Assembly: GCF_030815865.1 (NCBI RefSeq)
Contig: NZ_JAUSXI010000001.1
Location: 1,178,001 to 1,242,000, forward strand
Source of the DNA: Arthrobacter globiformis
Lineage (GTDB): Bacteria; Actinomycetota; Actinomycetes; Actinomycetales; Micrococcaceae
Direction of reading: 5' to 3'
DNA length: 64,000 nt
Part shown: in pieces, positions 56,659 to 64,000 of the stretch
How positions within the stretch are numbered: the stretch's first letter is position 1
Layout: each line of letters starts with the position of its first letter
Notes under the pieces: model-generated
The model's database searches: none
What the model was told of the DNA's origin: nothing
The model's input: the letters and a program-made list of their open reading frames with translations, nothing else
Program-made: the position numbers and the translations under genes

Positions 56659-59202
56659 ATGGATAAGTTGTTTGACCCCTACGCTGACGGTCCGTTCAAG
56701 GCTGGTTCCCACGCCGGTGCCATCACCAAGTCGCGCCCCGAAACGGGGCTGATGACGCCCGCGTTCGGCGGCGGCCCGGGCGAATCCGCCGGCCGCCCCG
56801 CAGCTGGCCCGGGAACCAGTCAGGCAGATGCAGCCCCGGCAGAGGAGCACGCCCGGCACCACCTCCCGGACGCCGGGGCGCTGCTGGCGGGCCTGAATCC
56901 GCAGCAGGAGGAAGCGGTCAAGCACTCCGGCGGCGCACTGCTGATCGTGGCCGGAGCCGGCTCCGGAAAAACCCGCGTCCTCAGTAACCGGATCGCGTAC
57001 CTGATAGCCACCAAGCGTGCCCACCACGGCGAGATCCTGGCCATCACGTTCACCAACAAAGCCGCCGCGGAAATGCGTGAACGCATCGAGGCCCTCGTGG
57101 GCAACAGGGCCAAGGCCATGTGGATCTCCACGTTCCACTCGTCCTGCGTCCGGATCCTGCGGCGCGAGGCCGCCAACATCGGCCTGAACTCCAACTTCTC
57201 CATCTACGACTCCGCCGACTCCCTGCGGCTGATTACCCTGGTGGCCAAGAACCTGGACCTGGACCCCAAGAAGTTCCCGCCCAAGGCCATCCAGCACAAA
57301 ATCTCCGCGCTCAAGAACGAACTGATCGACGCCGACTCCTTCGCGGGCGCCGCCAACCACCGTGAGCCGTTCGAGAGCGCCGTCGCCGATGTCTTCAAGG
57401 GCTACACCCAGCGGCTGCGCCAGGCCAACGCCATGGACTTCGATGACCTCATCGCCGAGACCGTCTACATGTTCCGGGCCTTCCCGGCGCTGGCGGATTC
57501 CTACCGGCGCCGGTTCCGGCACGTCCTGGTGGACGAATACCAGGACACGAACCACGCGCAGTACGCCCTGGTCCGGGAAATCGTCGGCGAAGGCGCGGGA
57601 GCGGCGGAGCTGACCGTCGTCGGCGACTCGGACCAGTCCATCTACGCGTTCCGCGGCGCGGACATCCGGAACATCGTGGAGTTCGAGAAGGACTACCCCG
57701 ACGCCCGCACCATCAAGCTGGAACAGAACTACCGCTCCACCCAGAACATCCTAAGCGCGGCCAACTCCGTCATCTCCCGCAACCCCAACCGCCCCGAGAA
57801 GCGGCTCTGGACCGCGGAGGGCGAAGGCCACAAGATCATCGGCTACGTGGGCGAGAACGAGCACGACGAAGCCCAGTTCATCGCCAAGGAGATCGACCGG
57901 CTCCAGGACGAGGACAACCTCCGCCCCGGCGACGTCGCCATCTTCTACCGCACCAACGCCCAGTCCCGTTCCATCGAGGACGTCCTGGTGCGCGTCGGCC
58001 TGCCGTACAAGGTGGTGGGCGGCACCAGGTTCTACGAGCGCAAGGAAATCAAGGACGCGCTGGCGTACCTCCGGGTCCTGGTCAACCCGGACGACGACGT
58101 CAACCTCCGCCGCGTCCTCAACGAACCAAAGCGCGGCATCGGGGACCGGGCCGAGGGGGCCGTCGCGGCCCTCGCCGAGCGGGAACGCACGTCCTTCATC
58201 GCCGCCGCCCGCCGCGCCGACCAGGCCCCCGGCATGGCCACCCGCTCGGTCAACGCGGTGCTTGGCTTCGTGAAGCTCCTGGACGACCTCGCCGAGGTCG
58301 CCGCAGGCTCGGGCGCCGCGGCCGCACTCGAGGCGGTGCTGGAACAGACCGGCTACCTCGCCACGCTGCGCTCCAGCAACGATCCGCAGGACGAGTCCCG
58401 GGTAGAGAACCTTGCCGAACTTGTCGCCGTCGTCCGTGAATACGAGCGCGATAATCCCGAAGGATCCCTGGGCGCCTTCCTTGAACAGGTGTCCCTGGTG
58501 GCCGACGCCGACCAGATCCCGGACGCCCCGGGGGCGGACATCGACGCCGCCGTGGCGGAGGCCAAGCGGCTGGGCGTGGTCACGCTCATGACGCTCCACA
58601 CGGCTAAGGGCCTCGAATTCCCCGTGGTGTTCCTGACCGGCATGGAGCACGGGCTCTTCCCGCACCAGCGTTCCGCCACGGACCCCAAGGAGCTGGCCGA
58701 AGAGCGCCGGCTCGCCTACGTGGGACTGACGCGCGCCCGGAAGCGCCTCTACGTCACGCGTTCCGAGGTCCGCAACATGTGGGGGCAGAGCCAGTACAAC
58801 CCGGCCAGCCAGTTCCTGGAGGAAATTCCCTCCGAGCTCGTTGAATGGAAGCGTGAGGGTACCAGCCGGCAGGCCGGGGGCTGGGGGAGCGGCGCCGACA
58901 TCGGGTCGAGCCGGTACGGCGGATCCTTCTGGGGCGCCGGAACGGCCCGCGGCACCCGTGCCGACTCCTCGGCGGGCTTCAACGCCGACGTCCCGGCCGC
59001 CGTCGCGAAAAACCGCGTGCAGCCGCAGAAGGAAGTCATTGCGGTCAGCGTGGGGGACAAGGTCAACCACACGAGCTTTGGCAACGGCACCGTGCTCGCC
59101 GTCGAAGGCGCCGGGGACAAGACCGTGGCGAAGGTGAAGTTCGACGTCGGCGAGAAGCGGCTGCTTCTGCGGTACGCGCCGCTGACCAAGATCGACGCCT
59201 GA
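56659..59202 (+). CDS. ATP-dependent DNA helicase UvrD/PcrA
   Basis: A superfamily 1A 3'-5' helicase of 847 residues. The first 75 residues are a disordered Ala/Gly/Pro region. Motifs are LNPQQEEAV (Q-motif region), GAGSGKTRVL, ITFTNKAA, LVDEYQDTNHAQ, VVGDSDQSIYAFRGAD, QNYRST, VTLMTLHTAKGLEFPVVFLTG and YVGLTRARKRLYV. The C-terminal tail carries a Tudor-like domain (VGDKVNHTSFGNGTVLAVEG) that links UvrD to RNA polymerase in other bacteria. It serves nucleotide-excision and mismatch-type repair. Location just before sucCD is conserved in actinobacteria. Confidence 0.95.
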   Translation: MDKLFDPYADGPFKAGSHAGAITKSRPETGLMTPAFGGGPGESAGRPAAGPGTSQADAAPAEEHARHHLPDAGALLAGLNPQQEEAVKHSGGALLIVAGAGSGKTRVLSNRIAYLIATKRAHHGEILAITFTNKAAAEMRERIEALVGNRAKAMWISTFHSSCVRILRREAANIGLNSNFSIYDSADSLRLITLVAKNLDLDPKKFPPKAIQHKISALKNELIDADSFAGAANHREPFESAVADVFKGYTQRLRQANAMDFDDLIAETVYMFRAFPALADSYRRRFRHVLVDEYQDTNHAQYALVREIVGEGAGAAELTVVGDSDQSIYAFRGADIRNIVEFEKDYPDARTIKLEQNYRSTQNILSAANSVISRNPNRPEKRLWTAEGEGHKIIGYVGENEHDEAQFIAKEIDRLQDEDNLRPGDVAIFYRTNAQSRSIEDVLVRVGLPYKVVGGTRFYERKEIKDALAYLRVLVNPDDDVNLRRVLNEPKRGIGDRAEGAVAALAERERTSFIAAARRADQAPGMATRSVNAVLGFVKLLDDLAEVAAGSGAAAALEAVLEQTGYLATLRSSNDPQDESRVENLAELVAVVREYERDNPEGSLGAFLEQVSLVADADQIPDAPGADIDAAVAEAKRLGVVTLMTLHTAKGLEFPVVFLTGMEHGLFPHQRSATDPKELAEERRLAYVGLTRARKRLYVTRSEVRNMWGQSQYNPASQFLEEIPSELVEWKREGTSRQAGGWGSGADIGSSRYGGSFWGAGTARGTRADSSAGFNADVPAAVAKNRVQPQKEVIAVSVGDKVNHTSFGNGTVLAVEGAGDKTVAKVKFDVGEKRLLLRYAPLTKIDA

Positions 59203-59204
59203 GC

Positions 59205-59930
59205 GTGCCGGTGCGGCGCCTGGGTCGCGTTGCTGCAGGCCTCGCGCTGCTGTTCTCGGCGGCCCTGTTCTCAACTACCCTGGCCGGCTGTTCCGTAACC
59301 ATCGCGGATCCGGAGTACACCCCTCCGCCACCGCTGCCGGCCCTCGAACAGCTGAAACAGGCTCCGCTTACTGACCCCGCGGGGTTTGCGGCAGGGGAGG
59401 ACGTGCTGGCGTTCGTCACTGCGGACCGGAACGTGGTGTGCGCGCTGACCTCAGCCCGCGGGCCGCACCTCGACCTGCCGTACGAAACCAACAACTTCAG
59501 CGATTCCGACAACCAAAAACTGGCAACCGTGCCCGTGGCACACTGCGAGCTCGCGGTGTATCCCGCGCCGGCAGCACCGGACGTCGGTGACGACTGCTCG
59601 GGGACCGGACTCGGCTATCTGGGCGGCGCGGCACTCCTGACGCCCAGCCGGGCCCGGTACGGTGAATGCCGGTCCGGCGTCACGCAGATGGAGGCCGAGT
59701 ACGGGCCCAAGGGCACGGCCAACGGGCCCGTCTCCAAGCTGCCCGTCCTGCCCGACGGCGGCAACCTCGAACGGAACGGTTTGCGGTGCTCCGCCTACCG
59801 CTCGGGGGTGGCCTGCGGAAACGTCTCTGGCGGCGTCGGTTTCTTCATCAGCAGGGATCATTACGAACTCATCTCCGCGAAGGGCAAAAACGTCCAGACG
59901 GCGCCCGCCAAGGCCCCAAAAACCCCGTAA
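59205..59930 (+). CDS. Putative secreted lipoprotein of unknown function
   Basis: A 241-residue protein with a signal peptide and lipobox TTLAGC (Cys29 lipidated). The mature domain has six further cysteines (AACs such as VVCALTS, AHCELAV, DDCSGTG, YGECRSG, LRCSAYR, VACGNVS) that may form disulfides, and a Pro-rich start TPPPPLPAL. No family was recognised. The GTG lies two bases after uvrD, so the genes are co-transcribed. A terminator hairpin overlaps the stop codon. Confidence 0.75.
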   Translation: MPVRRLGRVAAGLALLFSAALFSTTLAGCSVTIADPEYTPPPPLPALEQLKQAPLTDPAGFAAGEDVLAFVTADRNVVCALTSARGPHLDLPYETNNFSDSDNQKLATVPVAHCELAVYPAPAAPDVGDDCSGTGLGYLGGAALLTPSRARYGECRSGVTQMEAEYGPKGTANGPVSKLPVLPDGGNLERNGLRCSAYRSGVACGNVSGGVGFFISRDHYELISAKGKNVQTAPAKAPKTP

Positions 59931-59944
59931 TCACGGGGTTTTTC
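59917..59944 (+). terminator. Intrinsic terminator overlapping the lipoprotein stop codon
   Basis: AAAAACCCCGT-AATC-ACGGGGTTTTT, a symmetrical hairpin with a T-run; the TAA stop is in the stem-loop. Confidence 0.92.
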
Positions 59945-60153
59945 TACGGTCCATAGAATAGTGTCCTTACTCACAGAACAGGTAGTCTGGAACGGGCCGG
60001 TCCCTCCAAAGGACTAGAGTTCCCCAAGGAGCATTGCGCCGCGTGGCTCGTTTCCGGACCTGCCGCAGGGCGCGTGAATTCCGCAGCCCGGTCCGCACCT
60101 TGGGTGCAGTCCGGCTGTACAGAAACTACTTCGACGTAGAAGGACACTAAACC

Positions 60154-61320
60154 GTGGACCTGTTTGAATATCAGGCGCGCGATATGTTCGAAGCGCACGG
60201 TGTACCCGTGCTCGCCGGCATCGTGGCGCACACTCCTGAAGAAGCAAAGGCAGCTGCCGAGAAGATCGGCGGCGTAACTGTCGTCAAGGCACAGGTTAAG
60301 GTCGGTGGCCGCGGCAAGGCCGGCGGCGTCAAGGTTGCCAAGTCCGCCGATGAGGCACTTGAGCACTCCACCAACATCCTGGGCATGGACATCAAGGGCC
60401 ACACCGTCAACAAGGTGATGATCGCCCAGGGTGCTGACATCGCCGAGGAATACTACTTCTCCGTCCTTCTGGACCGGGCCAACCGCAACTACCTGGCCAT
60501 GTGCTCGGTTGAAGGCGGCATGGAGATCGAGCAGCTCGCCGTTGAGCGGCCCGAGGCCCTGGCAAAGGTAGCCATTGACCCCGCCGTGGGCATCGACCAG
60601 GCCAAGGCCGACGAAATCGTCGCTGCTGCAGGCTTCGCTGAAGAACTGCGCGGCAAAGTCGCCGGCGTCATTCTGAAGCTCTGGGACGTCTTCAAGAAGG
60701 AAGACGCCACCCTCGTGGAGGTCAACCCGCTGGTCAAGACCGGCGCGGGCGAGATCGTCGCCCTCGACGGCAAGGTCACGCTCGACGAGAACGCCGAATT
60801 CCGCCACCCCAAGCACGCCCAGCTTGAGGACAAGGAATCCGCAGACCCGCTCGAGGCCAAGGCCAAGGCGCAGGACCTGAACTACGTCAAGCTGGACGGC
60901 GAAGTCGGCATCATCGGTAACGGTGCAGGCCTCGTCATGTCCACCCTGGACGTCGTCGCCTACGCTGGCGAGAACCACGGCAACGTCAAGCCCGCCAACT
61001 TCCTGGACATCGGCGGCGGAGCCTCCGCCGAGGTCATGGCCGCAGGCCTCGACGTCATCCTGGGCGACGAGCAGGTCAAGTCCGTATTCGTCAACGTCTT
61101 CGGCGGCATTACCGCCTGTGACGCTGTCGCCAAGGGCATCGTAGGCGCACTGGCCGAGCTGGGCCACTCCGCCAACAAGCCGCTGGTCGTCCGCCTCGAC
61201 GGCAACAACGTCGAAGAAGGCCGCCGCATCCTCGAAGAGGCCAACCACCCGCTGGTTACCCTCGCCGCCACCATGGACGAGGGCGCCGACAAGGCCGCCG
61301 AGCTCGCCAACGCCCGCTGA
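60154..61320 (+). CDS. sucC: Succinyl-CoA ligase, beta subunit
   Basis: Citric-acid-cycle enzyme: converts succinyl-CoA and NDP to succinate and NTP with SucD. The 388 residues start [19 protein letters not shown]; the ATP-grasp domain shows [18 protein letters not shown], and the C-terminal domain [19 protein letters not shown] and [18 protein letters not shown]. The start is a GTG with AGAAGGA upstream. A 30-base gap separates it from sucD; that gap is almost filled by one copy of the GAGCCTGTCGA repeat. Confidence 0.97.
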   Translation: MDLFEYQARDMFEAHGVPVLAGIVAHTPEEAKAAAEKIGGVTVVKAQVKVGGRGKAGGVKVAKSADEALEHSTNILGMDIKGHTVNKVMIAQGADIAEEYYFSVLLDRANRNYLAMCSVEGGMEIEQLAVERPEALAKVAIDPAVGIDQAKADEIVAAAGFAEELRGKVAGVILKLWDVFKKEDATLVEVNPLVKTGAGEIVALDGKVTLDENAEFRHPKHAQLEDKESADPLEAKAKAQDLNYVKLDGEVGIIGNGAGLVMSTLDVVAYAGENHGNVKPANFLDIGGGASAEVMAAGLDVILGDEQVKSVFVNVFGGITACDAVAKGIVGALAELGHSANKPLVVRLDGNNVEEGRRILEEANHPLVTLAATMDEGADKAAELANAR

Positions 61321-61350
61321 TCGAGCCTGTCGAGATCTAGGAAAGAAAAC

Positions 61351-62253
61351 ATGTCTATTTATCTGAACAAGGACTCCAAGGTCATCGTCCAGGGCATCAC
61401 GGGCGGCGAAGGCACCAAGCACACCGCCCTCATGCTCAAGGCCGGCACCAACGTTGTGGGCGGCGTCAACGCCCGCAAGGCCGGCACCACCGTCCTGCAC
61501 GGCGAAAACGAGATCAACGTTTTCGGCACGGTCAAGGAAGCCATCGCAGAGACCGGCGCTGACGTCTCCATCGTCTTCGTTCCGCCGGCATTCACCAAGA
61601 ACGCCGTTGTTGAAGCCATCGAGGCCGGCATCGGCCTGGTCGTCGTCATCACCGAAGGCGTGCCGGTTCAGGACTCCGCCGAGTTCTGGGCACTGGCACA
61701 GTCCAAGGTCGACGCCGACGGCAACCAGGTCACCCGCATCATCGGACCGAACTGCCCCGGCATCATCACCCCGGGCGAGGCCCTCGTGGGAATCACCCCC
61801 GCGAACATCACCGGCAAGGGCCCCATCGGCCTGGTCTCCAAGTCCGGCACGCTGACCTACCAGATGATGTACGAACTGCGCGACCTCGGCTTCTCCACGG
61901 CCATCGGCATCGGCGGTGACCCCGTCATCGGCACCACCCACATCGACGCCCTGGCCGCGTTCGAGGCTGACCCGGAGACCAAGGCCATCGTGATGATCGG
62001 CGAAATCGGCGGCGACGCCGAAGAGCGTGCCGCCGACTTCATCAAGGCCAACGTCACCAAGCCGGTCGTCGGCTACGTGGCCGGCTTCACCGCCCCGGAA
62101 GGCAAGACCATGGGCCACGCAGGCGCCATCGTCTCCGGTTCCGCCGGTACCGCCCAGGCCAAGAAGGAAGCCCTCGAGGCTGCAGGTGTGAAGGTCGGCA
62201 AGACGCCGTCCGAGACCGCCAAGCTGCTGCGCGAAGTCTTCGCAACGCTCTAA
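61351..62253 (+). CDS. sucD: Succinyl-CoA ligase, alpha subunit
   Basis: Partner of SucC; binds CoA and carries the phosphohistidine. The 300 residues show [20 protein letters not shown] (CoA-binding), [11 protein letters not shown] and the phosphorylated His256 in [14 protein letters not shown]. The ATG has AGGAAAGAAA upstream. A long terminator follows. Confidence 0.97.
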   Translation: MSIYLNKDSKVIVQGITGGEGTKHTALMLKAGTNVVGGVNARKAGTTVLHGENEINVFGTVKEAIAETGADVSIVFVPPAFTKNAVVEAIEAGIGLVVVITEGVPVQDSAEFWALAQSKVDADGNQVTRIIGPNCPGIITPGEALVGITPANITGKGPIGLVSKSGTLTYQMMYELRDLGFSTAIGIGGDPVIGTTHIDALAAFEADPETKAIVMIGEIGGDAEERAADFIKANVTKPVVGYVAGFTAPEGKTMGHAGAIVSGSAGTAQAKKEALEAAGVKVGKTPSETAKLLREVFATL

Positions 62254-62267
62254 GGCGCACTTCAGGC

Positions 62268-62327
62268 AACGCGGGGTCACTCCCAGCCTAATCCACCCCC
62301 GGATTGGGCGCAGAGTGACCCCGCGTT
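62268..62327 (+). terminator. Long hairpin terminator after sucD
   Basis: 15-bp outer stem AACGCGGGGTCACTC / GAGTGACCCCGCGTT, inner 8-bp stem CCTAATCC / GGATTGGG, then TTTCTTTG. Confidence 0.9.
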
Positions 62328-62421
62328 TCTTTGTTTAAGCGCGCTCACCCCAAGTAACTGGCAGTAGGTGTCGTTATGGACGCTCAAAACGACCACAACT
62401 GCGAGCTGGTTGCACTGCCTC

Positions 62422-62473
62422 TTGCGCTGAATCTGGCAGGGCGTCTATTGTTGTTAACAATCAATCGGTTGAT
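62422..62473 (+). promoter_or_regulatory. Promoter and palindrome upstream of the ArsR-type gene
   Basis: TTGCGC (62422-62427) and TATTGT (62446-62451) are 18 bases apart. Just downstream is ATCAA-TCGG-TTGAT (62460-62473), a symmetrical site placed where an autoregulator could bind. Confidence 0.5.
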
Positions 62474-62528
62474 CAATAGAAACGTTGATTACGGCAGCGA
62501 ACTGATACACGAGAACGACTCCGGGGCA

Positions 62529-62885
62529 ATGACAATGGACACGGGTAGCGACGACGACCTTCTGAGCGCGGCTTTTTTGGCGCTTTCCGATCCTGTCCGG
62601 CGCCGCCTCATCTCCCGGCTCAGCCGGGGGCCCGCCACCGTCAATGAACTGGCTGAACCCTTCGCGATCACTAAACAGGCGGTCTCGAAGCACATCCAGG
62701 TCCTCGAGCAGGCACAGCTGGTCACGCGCAGCCGCGATGCCCAGCGCCGGCCCGTCCACCTGAATCCCGCACGGCTCGAAGCGCTCACCGCATGGATCGA
62801 CCAGTACCGGCTGGTCCGCGAGGGGCAGTTCCGCAGCCTCGATGCCGTACTCCGCTCCAACGCCGCCCCCCGGCGGCAGCAGTGA
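62529..62885 (+). CDS. ArsR-family transcriptional regulator
   Basis: A 118-residue winged-helix regulator: SAAFLALSDPVRRRLISRLSRG, then the recognition helix ITKQAVSKHIQVLEQAQLV and the wing RRPVHLNPARLEAL. No metal-binding cysteine pair is present, so it is not a metal sensor of the classic kind. Paired with an SRPBCC gene 12 bases downstream, it belongs to the common ArsR/AHSA1 two-gene unit of unknown ligand. I chose the ATG at 62529; a second ATG two codons later is possible. Confidence 0.9.
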   Translation: MTMDTGSDDDLLSAAFLALSDPVRRRLISRLSRGPATVNELAEPFAITKQAVSKHIQVLEQAQLVTRSRDAQRRPVHLNPARLEALTAWIDQYRLVREGQFRSLDAVLRSNAAPRRQQ

Positions 62886-62897
62886 CAAGGACCGATC

Positions 62898-63371
62898 ATG
62901 AGCAACGCACTTAAACTCACCATCCCCGACGGCGTCCCGTTCATCGACTTTGAGCGCGAGTTCGATTTCCCGGTCGCGGACGTGTTCCGCGCGCACAAGG
63001 AGCCTGAGCTGATCACGCAGTGGCTGGGCCCGCGGGGCACCAACGTCGATATCGAGCACTACGACTTCCGTTCCGGAGGCACCTACCTGTACAACCACAC
63101 TGGCCCGGACGGGGTGACGTACGCCTTCAGCGGCATCTTCCATACCGTCCGTGAAAACGACTTCGCCATCCAGACCTTCGAGTTCAGCGGCTACCCGGAC
63201 ATTGTCAGCATCGAATTCATGAGCTTCGAGGACCTGGGCGGCAGCAGGTGCCGGCTGCGGGCCCACTCTGTCTATCCCAGCATGGAAGCACGCGACGGGA
63301 TGGCCCAATCAGGCATGGAAAGCGGCGTGTCCGACGGCTACGAGCGGCTCGAGGAGCTGCTCGCCAAGTAG
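62898..63371 (+). CDS. SRPBCC/AHSA1-family protein
   Basis: A 157-residue START-like domain protein: FEREFDFPVADVFRAHKEPELITQWLGPRG at the start, GGTYLYNH and the middle strands, ending in the long C-terminal helix SGVSDGYERLEELLAK. The family forms a hydrophobic cavity for small ligands. It is co-transcribed with the ArsR regulator, which usually senses the same compound. The function is not determined. Confidence 0.9.
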   Translation: MSNALKLTIPDGVPFIDFEREFDFPVADVFRAHKEPELITQWLGPRGTNVDIEHYDFRSGGTYLYNHTGPDGVTYAFSGIFHTVRENDFAIQTFEFSGYPDIVSIEFMSFEDLGGSRCRLRAHSVYPSMEARDGMAQSGMESGVSDGYERLEELLAK

Positions 63372-63394
63372 GGCCCGCACCACTAGATAGTCGT

Positions 63395-63443
63395 CCGACG
63401 GCGGCCGGTGACCTTTACCTCGAAGGTCACCGGCCGCCGTCGG
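63395..63443. terminator. 21-bp perfect hairpin after the SRPBCC gene
   Basis: Left arm 63395-63415 begins CCGACGGCGGCCGGTGACC; right arm 63423-63443 is its exact reverse complement; 7-base loop. It is followed by CCATTTAAAG rather than a clean T-run. It lies in the 222-base gap 63372-63593. Confidence 0.6.
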
Positions 63444-63461
63444 CCATTTAAAGACCCAACT

Positions 63462-63513
63462 AGGTAGCAGCAGATGGCGTTCTGAGCGCCCAGAACGCCA
63501 TCTGCTGCTACCT
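63462..63513. repeat. 23-bp perfect hairpin, second of a pair
   Basis: Left arm 63462-63484 begins AGGTAGCAGCAGATGGCG; right arm 63491-63513 is its exact reverse complement; loop AGCGCC. It starts 18 bases after the previous hairpin. There is no T-tract, so its role as a terminator is doubtful. Confidence 0.7.
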
Positions 63514-63555
63514 ACTTGGGCGGGCGCGGGACAACCTCTTGCGCAACATCGCCAG

Positions 63556-63585
63556 TTTGATAGTATGTCAGGACAAACTATCAAA
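63556..63585. promoter_or_regulatory. 30-bp operator palindrome over the tautomerase promoter
   Basis: TTTGATAGTATGTC and GACAAACTATCAAA flank a 2-base centre (AG), with one mismatch, the same 14-2-14 layout as at 2771-2800. It contains a likely -10 (TAGTAT, 16 bases after TTGCGC at 63539) and touches the AAAGGAGAG ribosome-binding site. A TetR-type repressor is expected but none lies within reach. Confidence 0.75.
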
Positions 63586-63593
63586 GGAGAGCC

Positions 63594-63998
63594 ATGCCGC
63601 TCGTACGAATCGACGTCCACTCTGGGCGCGGCCGGGGTGAACTCGACCGCCTCAGCCGAGGTATCCACGACGCCATCCTGGCTGAGTATGGCATCCCGGA
63701 GCGTGACTACTTCCACATCGTCACGGAGCACGCCCCGGGCCAAATCGTTGCGCAGGATGCCGGCCTCGGCTTTGAACGCACACGTGACGTCGTCATGATC
63801 CAGATCTTCACCCAGGGCGGGCGTAGCCAGGAGGCAAAGCAGAGCCTGTTTGCGGCAGTGGCAGACAAGTTGGGGGCTTTAGGGGTCGCCGGCGAGGACG
63901 TTTTCATCGGCTACGTCGAGAACACGGCGGGGGACTGGTCCTTCGGGTTCGGCCGCGCGCAGTACGTCACCGGAGAGCTGGCAGTACCGCAGAAATAG
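63594..63998 (+). CDS. Tautomerase-superfamily protein
   Basis: A 134-residue protein starting Met-Pro: Pro becomes the N-terminal catalytic base after Met removal, as in 4-oxalocrotonate tautomerase and related enzymes. The beta-alpha-beta pattern is seen twice (PLVRIDVHSGRGRGELDRL and VVMIQIFTQGGRSQEAKQSL), typical of the longer dimer-in-one-chain members. FIGYVENTAGDWSFGFGRAQYV closes the fold. The substrate is unknown. The gene has an excellent AAAGGAGAG and a strong palindromic operator at 63556-63585. It ends two bases before the window edge. Confidence 0.9.
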   Translation: MPLVRIDVHSGRGRGELDRLSRGIHDAILAEYGIPERDYFHIVTEHAPGQIVAQDAGLGFERTRDVVMIQIFTQGGRSQEAKQSLFAAVADKLGALGVAGEDVFIGYVENTAGDWSFGFGRAQYVTGELAVPQK

Positions 63999-64000
63999 GG

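Noticed and set aside
59971..62280. 769-codon open frame on the minus strand across sucC and sucD
   Set aside because: It mirrors two unmistakable genes on the plus strand and arises from their high-GC third positions. The protein is unlike any family I know and is full of Gly/Val/Leu/Asp runs.
62376..62528. Extra 51 codons at the start of the ArsR gene
   Set aside because: The region contains the promoter and palindrome, and its translation does not resemble ArsR proteins.

Overview
The window is a high-GC chromosomal segment from an actinobacterium, most likely Arthrobacter, Pseudarthrobacter or a close relative in the Micrococcaceae. This is inferred from gene content and codon use, not from a database search. 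Supporting genes are a full-length DtxR/IdeR regulator, a bacterial XPB helicase with its partner protein, a stand-alone GroEL2 behind CIRCE boxes, DUF3027, DUF3263 and DUF6457 proteins, c-di-AMP riboswitches in front of cell-wall hydrolases, and frequent GTG and TTG starts. There is no integrase, transposase, phage module or CRISPR array. It reads as core genome with a few accessory genes.

Layout. 1-3.4 kb: the start of a carbon-nitrogen hydrolase behind a palindromic operator, a Dps protein, and a divergent TetR/MFS pair sharing a 30-bp operator, with the MFS gene frameshifted. 3.5-11.4 kb: a tandem glycine riboswitch followed by gcvP, gcvT, gcvH, glyA and sdaA, a complete route glycine -> serine -> pyruvate. 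11.4-22.3 kb: TspO, a FemX-like peptidoglycan bridge enzyme, a ThrE-type exporter, a siderophore-interacting protein with an IdeR box, uracil-DNA glycosylase, a DUF3263 protein, a LytR_C protein, a cold-shock protein, an orphan binding lipoprotein, groEL2 and an RNase HI fusion. 22.3-31.9 kb: a WXG100 protein, a two-component system, XPB helicase and its partner (frameshifted), a second cold-shock-domain protein, DUF3027 and serC.

32.2-36.1 kb: IdeR, then three secreted cell-wall hydrolases, two of them behind c-di-AMP riboswitches. 36.3-40.4 kb: an HNH protein and a molybdenum-cofactor/formate-dehydrogenase maturation cluster (mobA-like, DUF6457, moeA, fdhD). 40.5-46.0 kb: a GH38 alpha-mannosidase, convergent with a polar amino-acid ABC transporter. 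46.2-49.3 kb: two tandem copies of a two-gene cassette, each pairing a double-HTH regulator with a polytopic membrane protein. 49.4-53.1 kb: an ABC-F protein (frameshifted) behind a hairpin leader, followed by an ABC exporter. 53.1-64 kb: NUDIX, DUF6314, tRNA-Arg(CCT), membrane proteins, an inositol-monophosphatase-family enzyme, UvrD/PcrA, a lipoprotein, sucCD, an ArsR/SRPBCC pair, two very long hairpins, and a tautomerase gene under a palindromic operator.

The least explained element is the duplicated double-HTH/membrane cassette at 46.3-49.3 kb. An 89-residue block of its regulator is identical in both copies, while the linker and the membrane partners have diverged. Three genes (MFS, XPB partner, ABC-F) are each interrupted by one small indel in an otherwise intact reading frame. 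That pattern could reflect recent mutation or residual sequencing error.
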